Of a stretch of 64,000 bases of DNA, positions 8,000 through 16,994 are shown piece after piece. Where the stretch lies: NCBI GenBank assembly GCA_031291615.1, contig JARLIS010000031.1, positions 1 through 64,000 on the forward strand, given 5' to 3'. The notes under the pieces were generated by a model. That model made no database searches. It was not told where the DNA came from and was given only the letters and a program-made list of their open reading frames with translations. Numbering within the stretch: position 1 is the first letter of the stretch; each line of letters begins with the position of its first letter. This stretch comes from Parvibaculum sp. Its GTDB lineage: Bacteria > Pseudomonadota > Alphaproteobacteria > Parvibaculales > Parvibaculaceae. The position numbers and the translations under genes are program-made.

Positions 8000-8710
8000 A
8001 TGCATATTCGCGCGATCCTGACCGACATCGAAGGCACGACGACGCCCATCGCCTTCGTGCATGAGGCGCTGTTCCCCTATGCGCGGGCGAGGCTCGCCGA
8101 GTTCTGCAAGCGTCATGCGGGCGAGCCGCGCATCGCCGCCGTGCTCCGCGAAGCGCGCGAGCTGGCTGGCAAAAGAGATCTCGATCTCGACGGCACGATC
8201 GCGCTTCTCATCGGCTGGATCGACGAGGACCGCAAGGCCGGGCCCTTGAAGACCTTGCAGGGCTTCATCTGGCGCAAGGGTTACGAGGACGGCGTGCTCA
8301 AGGGGCAGGTCTATGCCGATGCGGCGGCCTCTCTTGCGCGCTGGCACGCGCTGGGGCTCAAGCTCTTCGTCTATTCGTCGGGCTCGGAAGAGGCGCAGAA
8401 GCTCATCTTCGGCCATTCCGACAAGGGCGATCTCGCGCCTTTGTTCAGCGGCTTTTTCGATACGCGCGTCGGCGCGAAGGTCGAGGCCGCTTCATATGAA
8501 GCCATTGCAAAGGCGACCGGCTTCGCGCCGGGCGAGATGCTTTTCCTGTCGGATCATGCGGGCGAGGTCGAGGCCGCGAAAAGCGCCGGACTGCGCGTCG
8601 CGCGCATCGACCGGGCGCTGGCGCCCGAGGCGTCGGCCGAGGAGGCGGGTATTCTCGTCGCCGGTTCCTTCGGGCCTGTCGAGCGCGCCTTCGGTCTCGC
8701 TCAGGCGTAG
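8000..8710 (+). CDS. mtnC: Enolase-phosphatase E1 (2,3-diketo-5-methylthiopentyl-1-phosphate enolase/phosphatase)
   Basis: HAD-superfamily enzyme that enolises and dephosphorylates the MtnB product to acireductone, the MtnD substrate. It has 236 residues. HAD motif I is the unusual DIEGTTTPI near residue 9 that defines MtnC; motif II is YSSGSEEAQ; motif III/IV is FLSDHAGEVEAA. The start ATG lies four bases after the mtnD stop. Its last ten bases overlap the convergent end of the permease gene. Confidence 0.95.
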   Translation: MHIRAILTDIEGTTTPIAFVHEALFPYARARLAEFCKRHAGEPRIAAVLREARELAGKRDLDLDGTIALLIGWIDEDRKAGPLKTLQGFIWRKGYEDGVLKGQVYADAAASLARWHALGLKLFVYSSGSEEAQKLIFGHSDKGDLAPLFSGFFDTRVGAKVEAASYEAIAKATGFAPGEMLFLSDHAGEVEAAKSAGLRVARIDRALAPEASAEEAGILVAGSFGPVERAFGLAQA

Positions 8711-10236
8711 TCTTCCCGCGCCGTCACGTCGGCATGGCTTGCCTGCGACACGAGCTTGAAGACGAAAGTCAGCACGATGGCGACGGCGAGATTCAGGATC
8801 ACGGTCGAGAGCGCCGCATAGGCCGGGATGGTGAGGCCGAAAAGTTTCAGCGGATAGACCGATGACTTGAAGCCGAGCGTCCAGGCCATCCATGTGCCGG
8901 TGCCGATGCCGGCCGCCCAGCCGATCAAGAGGGCGCGCGGGTCGAGCCAGCGGGTGTAGAGGCCGACGAAGACGGCGGGCAGCGTCTGGATGATCCAGAT
9001 GCCGCCGAGAAGCTGAAGCTGGATCGCGAGGCTCTGCGGCAGCGCCAGCACGAAGAAGAGCGCACCCACCTTGGCGATCAGCGAGACAAGCTTCGCCATT
9101 TGCGATTCCGCTTCCGGCGTGCAGTTCGGGCGGATGTGCACCTTGTAGATATTGCGCGTGAAGAGGTTGGCGACCGCGATCGACATGATGGCGGCGGGCA
9201 CCAGCGCGCCGATGCCGATGGCGGCGAAGGCGACGCCCGCGAACCAGGACGGGAACTGGTCGAGGAAGAGAGCCGGCACGGCGAAATTCGCGCCATAGCG
9301 CGCGAAGCCTTCGGCGAATTCGGGCTTCGACGCGACGCCCGACGCATAGGCCATATAGCCGAGCAGCGCGATGATGCCGAGGACGAAGGAATAGGCGGGC
9401 AGCAGCGCGGCGTTGCGGCGGATGACGTGGCCCGAGCTCGAGCTCAGCACGCCCGTCATCGAATGGGGATAGAGGAAGAGCGCGAGCGCGGAGCCGAGCG
9501 CCAGCGTCGCGTAGGCGCTCCACGCGCCGAGGCTTCCCGCCGGCGGCGTCGCCAGCATCAGCTTTTCGGGCGGGACGGCGGCGAAGATTGCGCCATAGCC
9601 GCCGAGCTTTGCCGGGATGATGATCACGGCGGCGGCGACGGTGATGTAGATCAGCAGGTCTTTCACCACCGCGATCATGGCGGGCGCGCGCAATCCGCTC
9701 GTATAGGTGAAGGCGGCGAGGATCACGAAGGCGACGATCAGCGGCAGGTGGCCGTAGATGCCATGGGTCTCGACGCCCATCGCGCCGATGACGACTTCCA
9801 TGCCGACGAGCTGGAGGGCGATGTAAGGCATGGTGGCGACGATGCCGGTGATCGCGACGGCAAGCGCCAGGCCCTGATGGCCATAGCGGCCCTTGACGAA
9901 ATCCGCCGCCGTGACGAAGCCGTGCTTGCGGGCGACGGTCCAGAGGCGCGGGAAGATCACGAAGACCATCGGATAGACGAGGATCGTATAGGGGACCGCG
10001 AAGAAGCCCATAGCGCCCGCGCTGAAGACGAGCGCGGGGACGGCGATGAAGGTATAGGCGGTGTAGAGGTCGCCGCCGAGCAGGAACCAGGTGACGACGG
10101 TGCCGAAGCGGCGTCCGGCAAGGCCCCATTCGTTGATCTGGGTGAGGTCGCCCCGGCGCCAGCGCGCGGCGACGAAGCCGAGTACGGTGACGAAGGCAAA
10201 GAGGGCGGAGAAAACGGTCAGTGCGGTCCAGTTCAT
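8701..10236 (-). CDS. mctP: Sodium/solute symporter, MctP-like monocarboxylate permease
   Basis: An inner-membrane symporter of 511 residues in the SSS family with about 13 hydrophobic segments. It resembles MctP of rhizobia, which imports lactate, pyruvate and related acids. Family marks are the N-terminal EWGLAGRRFGTVVTWFLLGG, DLYTAYTFIAVPALVF, and the LFLYPHSMTGVLSSSSG stretch. The gene for a DUF3311 membrane protein lies ten bases upstream, the usual partner arrangement. Its 3' end overlaps mtnC by ten bases on the opposite strand. The substrate is inferred; lldD nearby makes lactate plausible. Confidence 0.8.
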   Translation of the reverse strand: MNWTALTVFSALFAFVTVLGFVAARWRRGDLTQINEWGLAGRRFGTVVTWFLLGGDLYTAYTFIAVPALVFSAGAMGFFAVPYTILVYPMVFVIFPRLWTVARKHGFVTAADFVKGRYGHQGLALAVAITGIVATMPYIALQLVGMEVVIGAMGVETHGIYGHLPLIVAFVILAAFTYTSGLRAPAMIAVVKDLLIYITVAAAVIIIPAKLGGYGAIFAAVPPEKLMLATPPAGSLGAWSAYATLALGSALALFLYPHSMTGVLSSSSGHVIRRNAALLPAYSFVLGIIALLGYMAYASGVASKPEFAEGFARYGANFAVPALFLDQFPSWFAGVAFAAIGIGALVPAAIMSIAVANLFTRNIYKVHIRPNCTPEAESQMAKLVSLIAKVGALFFVLALPQSLAIQLQLLGGIWIIQTLPAVFVGLYTRWLDPRALLIGWAAGIGTGTWMAWTLGFKSSVYPLKLFGLTIPAYAALSTVILNLAVAIVLTFVFKLVSQASHADVTAREDYA

Positions 10237-10246
10237 GTCGGCGGCT

Positions 10247-10465
10247 CTATTCGGTGGCGAAGTAGACGATGACTGTCAGCAGGGCGCTGATCGCGATCCA
10301 CATGAGCTGATACCAGTAGAAGAAGGGAACGCCCGCGAGCGCGGGCTCGATGGTGTCGTAGAAGGGCACCCAGAGCGTCGCGACGAAGGGAATGAAAATG
10401 AGCGGGATCAGCCAGCGCCGTTTCGCGCGGCCCACGCCTTTTGAATCACCTTCGGTGCTTGCCAT
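10247..10465 (-). CDS. DUF3311 small membrane subunit of the symporter
   Basis: A 72-residue protein with two hydrophobic segments (WLIPLIFIPFVATLWVPFY and WYQLMWIAISALLTVIVYFA). The pattern P-x-Y-x8-P-x4-PFFYWYQ-x-W is typical of DUF3311. Such proteins are encoded directly before SSS-family permeases, as here with a ten-base gap, and probably assist assembly or activity. The exact biochemical role is not established. Confidence 0.85.
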   Translation of the reverse strand: MASTEGDSKGVGRAKRRWLIPLIFIPFVATLWVPFYDTIEPALAGVPFFYWYQLMWIAISALLTVIVYFATE

Positions 10466-10518
10466 CGGTCTCCCCCCTTGTCGCCCGCCGGAACTCTAAT
10501 TGGCGGGCCGGGGGCTGT

Positions 10519-10543
10519 CACGCGCTCTCTCGAGGCGCGCGTG
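10519..10543 (-). terminator. Hairpin downstream of the RND pump gene
   Basis: CACGCGC and GCGCGTG arms with an 11-base loop, 16 bases past the RND stop codon. A second inverted repeat, GCCCGCC/GGCGGGC, lies at 10483-10508. Both sit between the efflux operon and the DUF3311 gene on the same strand and probably separate the two transcription units. Neither has a clear U-run. Confidence 0.45.
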
Positions 10544-10558
10544 GGCGGGCGTTCCGGG

Positions 10559-13500
10559 CTACTCGCCCGCGGCCATGGGCAGGTCGAGATCGACCGGGCG
10601 CTTTTCACCGCCGACCCTCGTGCCGAGGCGGTCGAGGTAAACGTAAAGCACCGGCGTGATGTAGAGCGTCAGGAGCTGGGAGAGGATGAGGCCGCCGACC
10701 ACGGCGAGGCCGAGGGGCTGGCGCACTTCGCCGCCTTCGCCCATGCCGATGGCGATCGGGAGCGTGCCCATGAGGGCGGCCATGGTCGTCATCATGATCG
10801 GGCGGAAGCGGATGATGGCGGCGCGGAAGATCGCTTCCTCGGGCGCCATGCCTTCGGTCCTTTCGCGTTCCAGCGCGAAGTCGATCATCATGATGGCGTT
10901 CTTCTTGACGATGCCGATCAGCATGATCATGCCGACAAAGGCGTAGAGCGTCAGCGGTAGGCTGAAGATGTAGAGCGTCAGCAGCGCGCCGACGGCGGCC
11001 GACGGCAGGCCCGACAGGATCGTCAGCGGATGGATGAAGCTCTCATAGAGGATGCCGAGCACGATATAGACGACGAGGATGGCGAGGCCGAGCAGCAGGC
11101 CGAGGCCGGCGGTCGAGCTCTGGAACGCCTGGGCCGTGCCCTGGAAGCTCGTCGTCACCGTGTCGGGCAGGTGGATCTGCTTCTGGACTTTGGCGATGGT
11201 CGAGACGGCGTCGCTCAGCGCGACGCCGGGCGCGAGGTTGAACGAGATCGTCACGGCAGGAAGCTGGCCCAGATGGTTCTGGGTCTGGGCGGTCGCGATG
11301 TGGCTGATGCGCGTCACGGCGGTCAGCGGCACGAGGTTGCCGGTCGATGAGCGCAGATAGAGGCGCTGGAGCGCGCTTTCATCCTGCTGATATTTCTTTT
11401 GCAGTTCGAGGATCACTTCGTACTGATCGGCCGCGCCGTAGATGGTCGAAATCTGGATGCCGCCGAAGGCCGAGCCGAGCGCGCTCTGGATCTGCTGCGG
11501 CGTGATGCCGAGCGTCGCGGCGCGGTCGCGGTCGATCTTGACGTCGAGCGTGGGGGCGGACAGGTCGAGATCGCTCGTCACGTCCTGAAAGCCGGGCGCG
11601 GTGGCAAGCGCGGCCTGAAGTTTCGTCGCGCTGTCCTGGAGGATCTGCGGGTCGATGTCCTGTAGCGTGTACTGGTAGGACGCCTTGGAAAGCTGGCCGC
11701 CGACGCGGATCGAGGGCGGGTTCTGGAGATAGACCTTGAAGCCGGGAATGCCCGCGAGCTTCGGCCGCAATTCCTGAATGATCTGGTCGGCGGAGAGCGC
11801 GCGTTCCGAACGCGGCTTCAGGCTCATGAAGATCGTGCCGTTGCTCAAGGTCGCGCGCGACCCGCCGGCGCCGACCGCCGACATGACGAAGGCGACGTTG
11901 GGGTCCTGCATGATGATGCGGGCGGCTTCGTTCTGGTGGCGCGCCATGTCGTCGAAGGAAATGCCGTCCGGGCCTTCCGTCATGGCGATGATTTGGCCCG
12001 TGTCGCCGCTCGGCAGGAAGTCCTTGGGCATGATCTCGAAGAGGAAGACGGTGGCGACGAGGCTTGCCAGGAAGACCGCGAAGACGATCCTGCCATGCTC
12101 CATCGCCCGGCGCAGCGTGCGCTCATAGGCGGCTTCGAGCGCGTTGAAGCTCCGTTCGCTCCAGCGCAGGATGGCGAGCTGATGTTCCTCGGCGCCGTGG
12201 CCGGGCTTCGCGCGGATGATGCGGCTGCACAGCATCGGCGTCAGCGTGACGGAGACGATGCCCGAGACGACGATTGCGAGCACGATGGTGACAGCGAATT
12301 CGTGCAACAGGCGGCCGACGATGCCGCCCATGAAGAGCACCGGAATGAAGACGGCGGCGAGCGAGACCGTCATCGAGAGAATGGTGAAGGCGATTTCCTT
12401 CGAGCCCTTCAGCGCCGCCTCGTAGGGGCGTTCGCCCTTTTCGATGTGGCGCATGATGTTTTCGAGCATCACGATCGCGTCGTCGACGACGAAGCCGACG
12501 GAAAGCGTGAGCGCCATCAAAGAGAGATTGTCGAGGCTGTAGCCCATGAAGGCCATGCCGGCGAAGGTGCCGACGACGGCGATGGGAAGCGCCAGCGAAG
12601 GAATGAAGGTCGCCGACACCGTGCGCAGGAAGAGGAAGATCACCATGATGACGAGGGCGGCGGCGAGGATGAGCGTGAACTGCACGTCGTCCACCGAGGC
12701 GCGGATCGTCTGGCTGCGGTCGTAGAGCACGTTGAGCGACACGGAGGCGGGAAGCTGCTCCTCGAAGCCCGGCAGCACTTTCTTGATCGCATCGACGACC
12801 TGGATCGTATTCGCGCCCGGCTGGCGCTGGACGGCGAGCACGATGGCGCGCGTGTCGTTGAGCCAGCTTGCGGCCTGATCGTTCTCGACGCTGTTGACGA
12901 TGGTGCCGACATCGCCGAAGCGGACGGGCGCGCCGTCGCGCCAGGTGACGATCTGGCGGGCAAAGTCCTCGGCCGTCGTCAACTGGCCTTGCGCGCGGAT
13001 GACGGTGGCGCGCGTCGGACCGTTCAGCGAGCCGGTCGGGTTGTTGACGTTGGCGGATTGGGCGGCGGCCGCCACCTCGTCGATGCCGATGCCGCGCGCC
13101 GCCAGCGCGTCGGGGTTCATCTGGAGGCGGATGGCGAATTTCTGCGAGCCGTAGACATTGACCTGCGCGACGCCGTCGATGGTCGAGATGCGGCGCGCGA
13201 GAAGCGTCTCGGCGTAGCGGTCGACTTCGGAAAGCGGCAGGCTCGGCGAACTGAGATAGAGATAGATGATCGGTGCGTCGGCCGGGTTCACCTTCTTCAT
13301 CGTGGGCGGGCTCGGCATGCCCTCGGGCAACTGGTTGGCGGCGGCGGCGATGGCCGACTGCACGTCCTGCGCGGCGCCGTCGATGTCGCGGTCGAGCGCG
13401 AATTGCAGGGTGACGCGGGTCGAGCCGAGGCTTGAGGTCGACGTCATCTGGGTGACGCCGGCAATGGTCGAGAACTGGCTTTCGAGCGGCGTCGCGACGG

Positions 13501-13684
13501 CGGAGGCCATGGTTTCAGGCGAGGCGCCCGGAAGCGAGGCGGAGACCGAGATCGTCGGGAAGTCGACCTTGGGAAGCTCGCTCACCGAAAGGGTCGTGTA
13601 ACCGAAGAGGCCGAACAACACGAAGGCCGCCATGACGAGCGTCGTCATGACCGGCCTTCTGATAAAGGGCTCGGAAATGTTCAT
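10559..13684 (-). CDS. RND multidrug efflux permease (MdtB/MdtC-like)
   Basis: Inner-membrane proton-driven pump of 1041 residues, the full RND length. It starts MNISEPFIRRPVMTTL as HAE1-type pumps do. The first periplasmic loop contains PKVDFPTISVSASLPGASPE. TM4 carries the proton-relay pair in LSVGFVVDDAIVMLENI, and the second repeat ends with the GIVKKNAIMMIDFALERER segment. The sequence is closest to the MdtB/MdtC/MuxB branch. Its adaptor is encoded ten bases upstream; no outer-membrane TolC-type channel gene adjoins. Substrates are unknown. Confidence 0.93.
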   Translation of the reverse strand: MNISEPFIRRPVMTTLVMAAFVLFGLFGYTTLSVSELPKVDFPTISVSASLPGASPETMASAVATPLESQFSTIAGVTQMTSTSSLGSTRVTLQFALDRDIDGAAQDVQSAIAAAANQLPEGMPSPPTMKKVNPADAPIIYLYLSSPSLPLSEVDRYAETLLARRISTIDGVAQVNVYGSQKFAIRLQMNPDALAARGIGIDEVAAAAQSANVNNPTGSLNGPTRATVIRAQGQLTTAEDFARQIVTWRDGAPVRFGDVGTIVNSVENDQAASWLNDTRAIVLAVQRQPGANTIQVVDAIKKVLPGFEEQLPASVSLNVLYDRSQTIRASVDDVQFTLILAAALVIMVIFLFLRTVSATFIPSLALPIAVVGTFAGMAFMGYSLDNLSLMALTLSVGFVVDDAIVMLENIMRHIEKGERPYEAALKGSKEIAFTILSMTVSLAAVFIPVLFMGGIVGRLLHEFAVTIVLAIVVSGIVSVTLTPMLCSRIIRAKPGHGAEEHQLAILRWSERSFNALEAAYERTLRRAMEHGRIVFAVFLASLVATVFLFEIMPKDFLPSGDTGQIIAMTEGPDGISFDDMARHQNEAARIIMQDPNVAFVMSAVGAGGSRATLSNGTIFMSLKPRSERALSADQIIQELRPKLAGIPGFKVYLQNPPSIRVGGQLSKASYQYTLQDIDPQILQDSATKLQAALATAPGFQDVTSDLDLSAPTLDVKIDRDRAATLGITPQQIQSALGSAFGGIQISTIYGAADQYEVILELQKKYQQDESALQRLYLRSSTGNLVPLTAVTRISHIATAQTQNHLGQLPAVTISFNLAPGVALSDAVSTIAKVQKQIHLPDTVTTSFQGTAQAFQSSTAGLGLLLGLAILVVYIVLGILYESFIHPLTILSGLPSAAVGALLTLYIFSLPLTLYAFVGMIMLIGIVKKNAIMMIDFALERERTEGMAPEEAIFRAAIIRFRPIMMTTMAALMGTLPIAIGMGEGGEVRQPLGLAVVGGLILSQLLTLYITPVLYVYLDRLGTRVGGEKRPVDLDLPMAAGE

Positions 13685-13694
13685 GCGGGTCCGC

Positions 13695-14858
13695 TCACGA
13701 CGTGACGGGCGCGCGCGTCACCACATTGACGGGCTTTCCGGGAGACACGCGCAATTGCCCGTCGGTGACGATCTGATCGCCGGCCTTCACCTCGCCGTTG
13801 ACGGCGGCGAGCGTGTCGCTTTGATAGAGCAGCGTGACGGCGCGCATCTCGGCCTTCTTCTCAGGCGTCACGACATAGACATAGAGCCCGTTCTGACCGG
13901 TGTTCACGGCGTCGCGCGGAACGGTGACGACGTTCTTCAGATTGTCGAGCTGAACGCGCACGTCGACGAATTCGCCGGGCACGAGGCGGGCGTCCGGATT
14001 GTCATAGGTGGCGCGGAGTTCGATCGTGCCGGCGGTCGGGTTGACGATGTTGCCGATAAAGTCGACGGGCGCGGTCACTTCGGCCCCGTCGTCGCCATGC
14101 GCCTTGAGCGCGACGAAGAGCGCGTTCTCTCTGGCGCGCGCCTGAAGCATCGGCAGGTTCTGCTGGGCAAGGGCGAAGGAAATCTTCACCGGCTGGATCT
14201 GGGTGATGGTGACGAGGGCGCCGGTGTCGTTCGCCTTGATGAGGTTGCCGACGTCGACGAGGATCGCGCCGGTCTTGCCGTCGATGGGCGAGCGGATTTC
14301 GGTGTAGTCGAGCTGGAGTTTTGCTTGATCGACGGCGGCCTGATCCGCGGCGACCGTGCCGATCAGACCTTTCGACTGGGCCATGGCGGCGTCGCGCGTC
14401 TGCACGGAGACGTAGCCCTTTTTCACCAGCGCATTGGCGCGGGCGAGGTCGAGGCGCGCATTGGCGAGCTGCGCCTGATCGCGCTGGAGATTGCCCTCGG
14501 CGGCGCGCAAGGCGGCTTCGTAGGGCGCGCGGTCGATCTGGAAGAGGAGGTCGCCTTTGCGGACGAGCTGCCCCTCGCGGAAATTCGCCGCGACGATCTG
14601 CCCGTCGATGCGCGATTTCACCTGCACGGTGGCATTCGCCATAACAGTGCCGATCGCCTGAACGAGGACAGGCATGTCGCGCGCTTCCGCCGTGGCCACG
14701 GTGACCGGCGGAATGTCGGCATGGGCGGCCGGGTTTTGCGCGCCTGCGGGCTCAAGAAAGCTGCGAAGGGCGAAGACGGCAACAAGGACCAGTCCCGCCA
14801 ATACAAGAAGAGTGCGAGGAGAAGCCTTGCGCATGTCGAGTTTCTGAAAAATGGTCAT
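13695..14858 (-). CDS. RND efflux periplasmic adaptor (membrane fusion protein, MdtA-like)
   Basis: Bridges the RND pump to an outer-membrane channel. The 387 residues hold an N-terminal signal anchor (TLLVLAGLVLVAVFALRSFL), the first lipoyl half-motif (VQVKSRIDGQIVAANFREGQ), a helical hairpin (QRDQAQLANARLDLARANAL), the second lipoyl half (IRSPIDGKTGAILVDVGNLI), and the beta-barrel region. The ATG at 14858 follows AGGA; an upstream in-frame extension to 15008 has no support. It forms an operon with the pump gene. Confidence 0.92.
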   Translation of the reverse strand: MTIFQKLDMRKASPRTLLVLAGLVLVAVFALRSFLEPAGAQNPAAHADIPPVTVATAEARDMPVLVQAIGTVMANATVQVKSRIDGQIVAANFREGQLVRKGDLLFQIDRAPYEAALRAAEGNLQRDQAQLANARLDLARANALVKKGYVSVQTRDAAMAQSKGLIGTVAADQAAVDQAKLQLDYTEIRSPIDGKTGAILVDVGNLIKANDTGALVTITQIQPVKISFALAQQNLPMLQARARENALFVALKAHGDDGAEVTAPVDFIGNIVNPTAGTIELRATYDNPDARLVPGEFVDVRVQLDNLKNVVTVPRDAVNTGQNGLYVYVVTPEKKAEMRAVTLLYQSDTLAAVNGEVKAGDQIVTDGQLRVSPGKPVNVVTRAPVTS

Positions 14859-15041
14859 GGTTTCCTGCGAGGCCGACAGGCGCCGCCTCCTTTCCCAACG
14901 GTGAGGCCGCGCGTTTCCGTCGCACAGATCGGCGCTCCCCGTGTAGCGGTCGAATGTGTCGGTTCCGCGACAAACCCGGCTGATATGGGGCGTCCGACGA
15001 CGGCGCACAGGGGATGAGGCGGTTGAATTTTGCGAGGTCTA

Positions 15042-15056
15042 TGTTACAATATAACA
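15042..15056. promoter_or_regulatory. Inverted repeat TGTTA-N5-TAACA in the efflux/porin divergent region
   Basis: A small perfect dyad in an AT-rich patch (15040-15085) between the adaptor gene and the OprB gene. Size and location suit a repressor operator or the promoter of the porin gene. Arms of five bases are short, so chance cannot be excluded. Confidence 0.35.
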
Positions 15057-15122
15057 CTTGCAATTAATTATCAGATTTAATATTGAAAATGCGAAACCTG
15101 AATTTTGATCGAGGGGAACGAT

Positions 15123-16508
15123 ATGAAGGCGAATGGGGCAGCCGGGCGGCTTGCAGGGGCGTCGTTGCTGGCGGCCGTGGCGGTCTTTACCGGCGCGCAG
15201 GCGGCGATGGCCGACGATCAGGGGCTTTGGAGCCGGGACACGCTGCTCGGCGATTTCGGCGGGCTGCGGTCGCAATGGTCGGCCAGCGGGTTCGATGTGG
15301 GCTTCAACTACACGGCCGAGACGCTTGGCACCGTGTCCGGCGGCATGAAGCAGGGCTGGATCTATGAAGGGCGGGCGACGCTCTCGCTCGATTTCGATCT
15401 CGCCAAACTCGCCAACTGGTCGGGCGCGACTGCGCATGCGAGCGCGTTCCAGATCCACCACCTCAACGGCATGCCGGCGGCCGACTATACGGGCAGCATC
15501 GGCGATCCGAGCAATATCGAGGCGCGCCATTCGACGCGGCTCTTTACGGCATGGATTCAGCAGAACCTGTTCGACGACGCCCTGTCGATCCGCGCCGGAC
15601 AGCTCGCCGCCGACGACGAATTTCTCGGCAGCGCGACGGCTGGCAACCTCATCAACGGAACTTTCGGCTGGGCGCCCGTCGTCGCGGCCAACCTGACGCA
15701 AGGCGGGCCCGCCTATCCGGTGGCGACGCCCGGCATTCGCATCGAGGTGAAGCCTGCCTCGAACCTCGCCATTCTCGCCGCCGCCTTCAGCGGAAATCCC
15801 GGCGGCCGGGACTGCACCGACGAAGCGCAGATCTGCGACCCGCACGGCACGAAGTTCAGCATGAGCGGCGGCACGTTGTGGATGGGCGAGTTGCAGTATT
15901 CGATCAATCAGGGTGAAAACGCCTCCGGGCTTCCGGGCGTCTACAAGATCGGCGGCTTCATCGAGAACGGAGCCTTCGCCGACCAGCGTTACGGACTTGA
16001 CGGTCTCGGCGCGGTCGTGCCGCTTGCACTCGCCGTCGATCCGCTCGAGCATCGCGGCAATCACGGTATTTATGCCGTCGCCGATCAAACCGTCTGGAAG
16101 AACGGCGCAGGTGCGCAGAGCGTCAATCTGTTTCTCCGCGCAGGCGGCGCACCCGACAACCGCAACCTCGTTTCTTTCTACGTCGACGGCGGCGTCGGCA
16201 TTACCGGCCTCGTTCCGGGACGCGACAAGGATGTGCTGACCTTCGGCGTCGCCCATACGAAGATCAGCAGCGATGCGGCGAAGGCCGACGAGGATACACG
16301 GATCGTCAATGCCGATCCGAGCTTTCCGATCCGCGACCAGGAAACCATCCTCGAAGTGAACTATCTCGCCGAAATCGCGCCATGGTGGAACGTGCAGCCG
16401 GACGTGCAGTACATCGTTCATCCCGGCGGGAATGTTCAGAACGCAAGCGCGACCGGCACGGTCGGCAATGCCTGGGTCGTCGGCGTTCGCACGTCGATCA
16501 ATTTCTGA
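15123..16508 (+). CDS. OprB-family carbohydrate-selective porin
   Basis: Outer-membrane beta-barrel of 461 residues that would admit sugars or related small solutes. A signal peptide of about 30 residues (AGRLAGASLLAAVAVFTGAQ, cleavage near AMA-DD) is followed by LWSRDTLLGDFGGLRSQW, the OprB N-terminal motif. Strand patterns such as RLFTAWIQQNLFDDALSIRA follow, and the protein ends in phenylalanine (VGVRTSINF) as barrels do. ATG 15123 is preceded by GAGGGG at six bases, which decides it over an in-frame TTG 18 bases upstream. A clear terminator follows. Confidence 0.9.
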   Translation: MKANGAAGRLAGASLLAAVAVFTGAQAAMADDQGLWSRDTLLGDFGGLRSQWSASGFDVGFNYTAETLGTVSGGMKQGWIYEGRATLSLDFDLAKLANWSGATAHASAFQIHHLNGMPAADYTGSIGDPSNIEARHSTRLFTAWIQQNLFDDALSIRAGQLAADDEFLGSATAGNLINGTFGWAPVVAANLTQGGPAYPVATPGIRIEVKPASNLAILAAAFSGNPGGRDCTDEAQICDPHGTKFSMSGGTLWMGELQYSINQGENASGLPGVYKIGGFIENGAFADQRYGLDGLGAVVPLALAVDPLEHRGNHGIYAVADQTVWKNGAGAQSVNLFLRAGGAPDNRNLVSFYVDGGVGITGLVPGRDKDVLTFGVAHTKISSDAAKADEDTRIVNADPSFPIRDQETILEVNYLAEIAPWWNVQPDVQYIVHPGGNVQNASATGTVGNAWVVGVRTSINF

Positions 16509-16538
16509 CCGGCCTCGCCGAAGCGACCGCAAAACAGG

Positions 16539-16566
16539 AAGGCCCGCGCATCAGGCGGGCCTTCTT
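16539..16566 (+). terminator. Rho-independent terminator after the OprB gene
   Basis: Perfect nine-base stem AAGGCCCGC / GCGGGCCTT with a seven-base loop, followed by CTTCATTTC. It lies 30 bases after the porin stop and before the convergent lipoprotein gene. Confidence 0.8.
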
Positions 16567-16603
16567 CATTTCAGATCGACGGCTTCGCTTCAGAAAGATG
16601 GCG

Positions 16604-16840
16604 TCAGTTGCACTTGCCGTCTTTCTGGCAGTTCGTATAGGCGCCTGCCGCCGCGCCGACCGCGCCGCCGACAATGGCGCCGGTGACGAGGCTCGTGCCC
16701 GCAATCGCGGTCGCCGCAATGCCGACCGCGCCGCCGATGGCCGCGCCCGACAGCGCGCCTTGCGTCGTGTTGTCGAGATTGGAACAGGCGCTGGTGCCGA
16801 GCAGTGCCGCCACCGTCAGAATCGCCGCTGCTTTCCTCAT
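16604..16840 (-). CDS. Glycine-zipper lipoprotein
   Basis: A 78-residue precursor: signal MRKAAAILTVAALLGTSAC with the lipobox cysteine at residue 19, then about 45 residues of G/A-rich glycine zipper (GALSGAAIGGAVGIAATAIA and AIVGGAVGAAAGAY), ending CQKDGKCN. Such proteins form helical hairpins that insert in or lie against membranes, as in the osmotically inducible OsmB/SlyB group. ATG 16840 has GGAG at normal spacing; the longer version from 16867 lacks support. The two C-terminal cysteines could form a disulfide. Confidence 0.8.
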   Translation of the reverse strand: MRKAAAILTVAALLGTSACSNLDNTTQGALSGAAIGGAVGIAATAIAGTSLVTGAIVGGAVGAAAGAYTNCQKDGKCN

Positions 16841-16994
16841 AACAAACTCCATTCGCTGTGGCTTCATGATCCGGCGGGCAAAGCGCCGATGCGGCGCTGC
16901 CCGAGCTCAGACATAAAGACTCGCGTCGCAACGGGGCGAAAACGGGGCGAAAATCGGGCGAGCGGTGGGCTTGTGCGTGAGCCTCTGCTCGCGG

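Noticed and set aside
9100..13435. Very long plus-strand frames opposite the permease and RND genes (for example 9100-10272 and 11936-13435)
   Set aside because: Shadow composition dominated by charged residues and Gly/Ala, with no motifs. The minus-strand genes are complete and well conserved.
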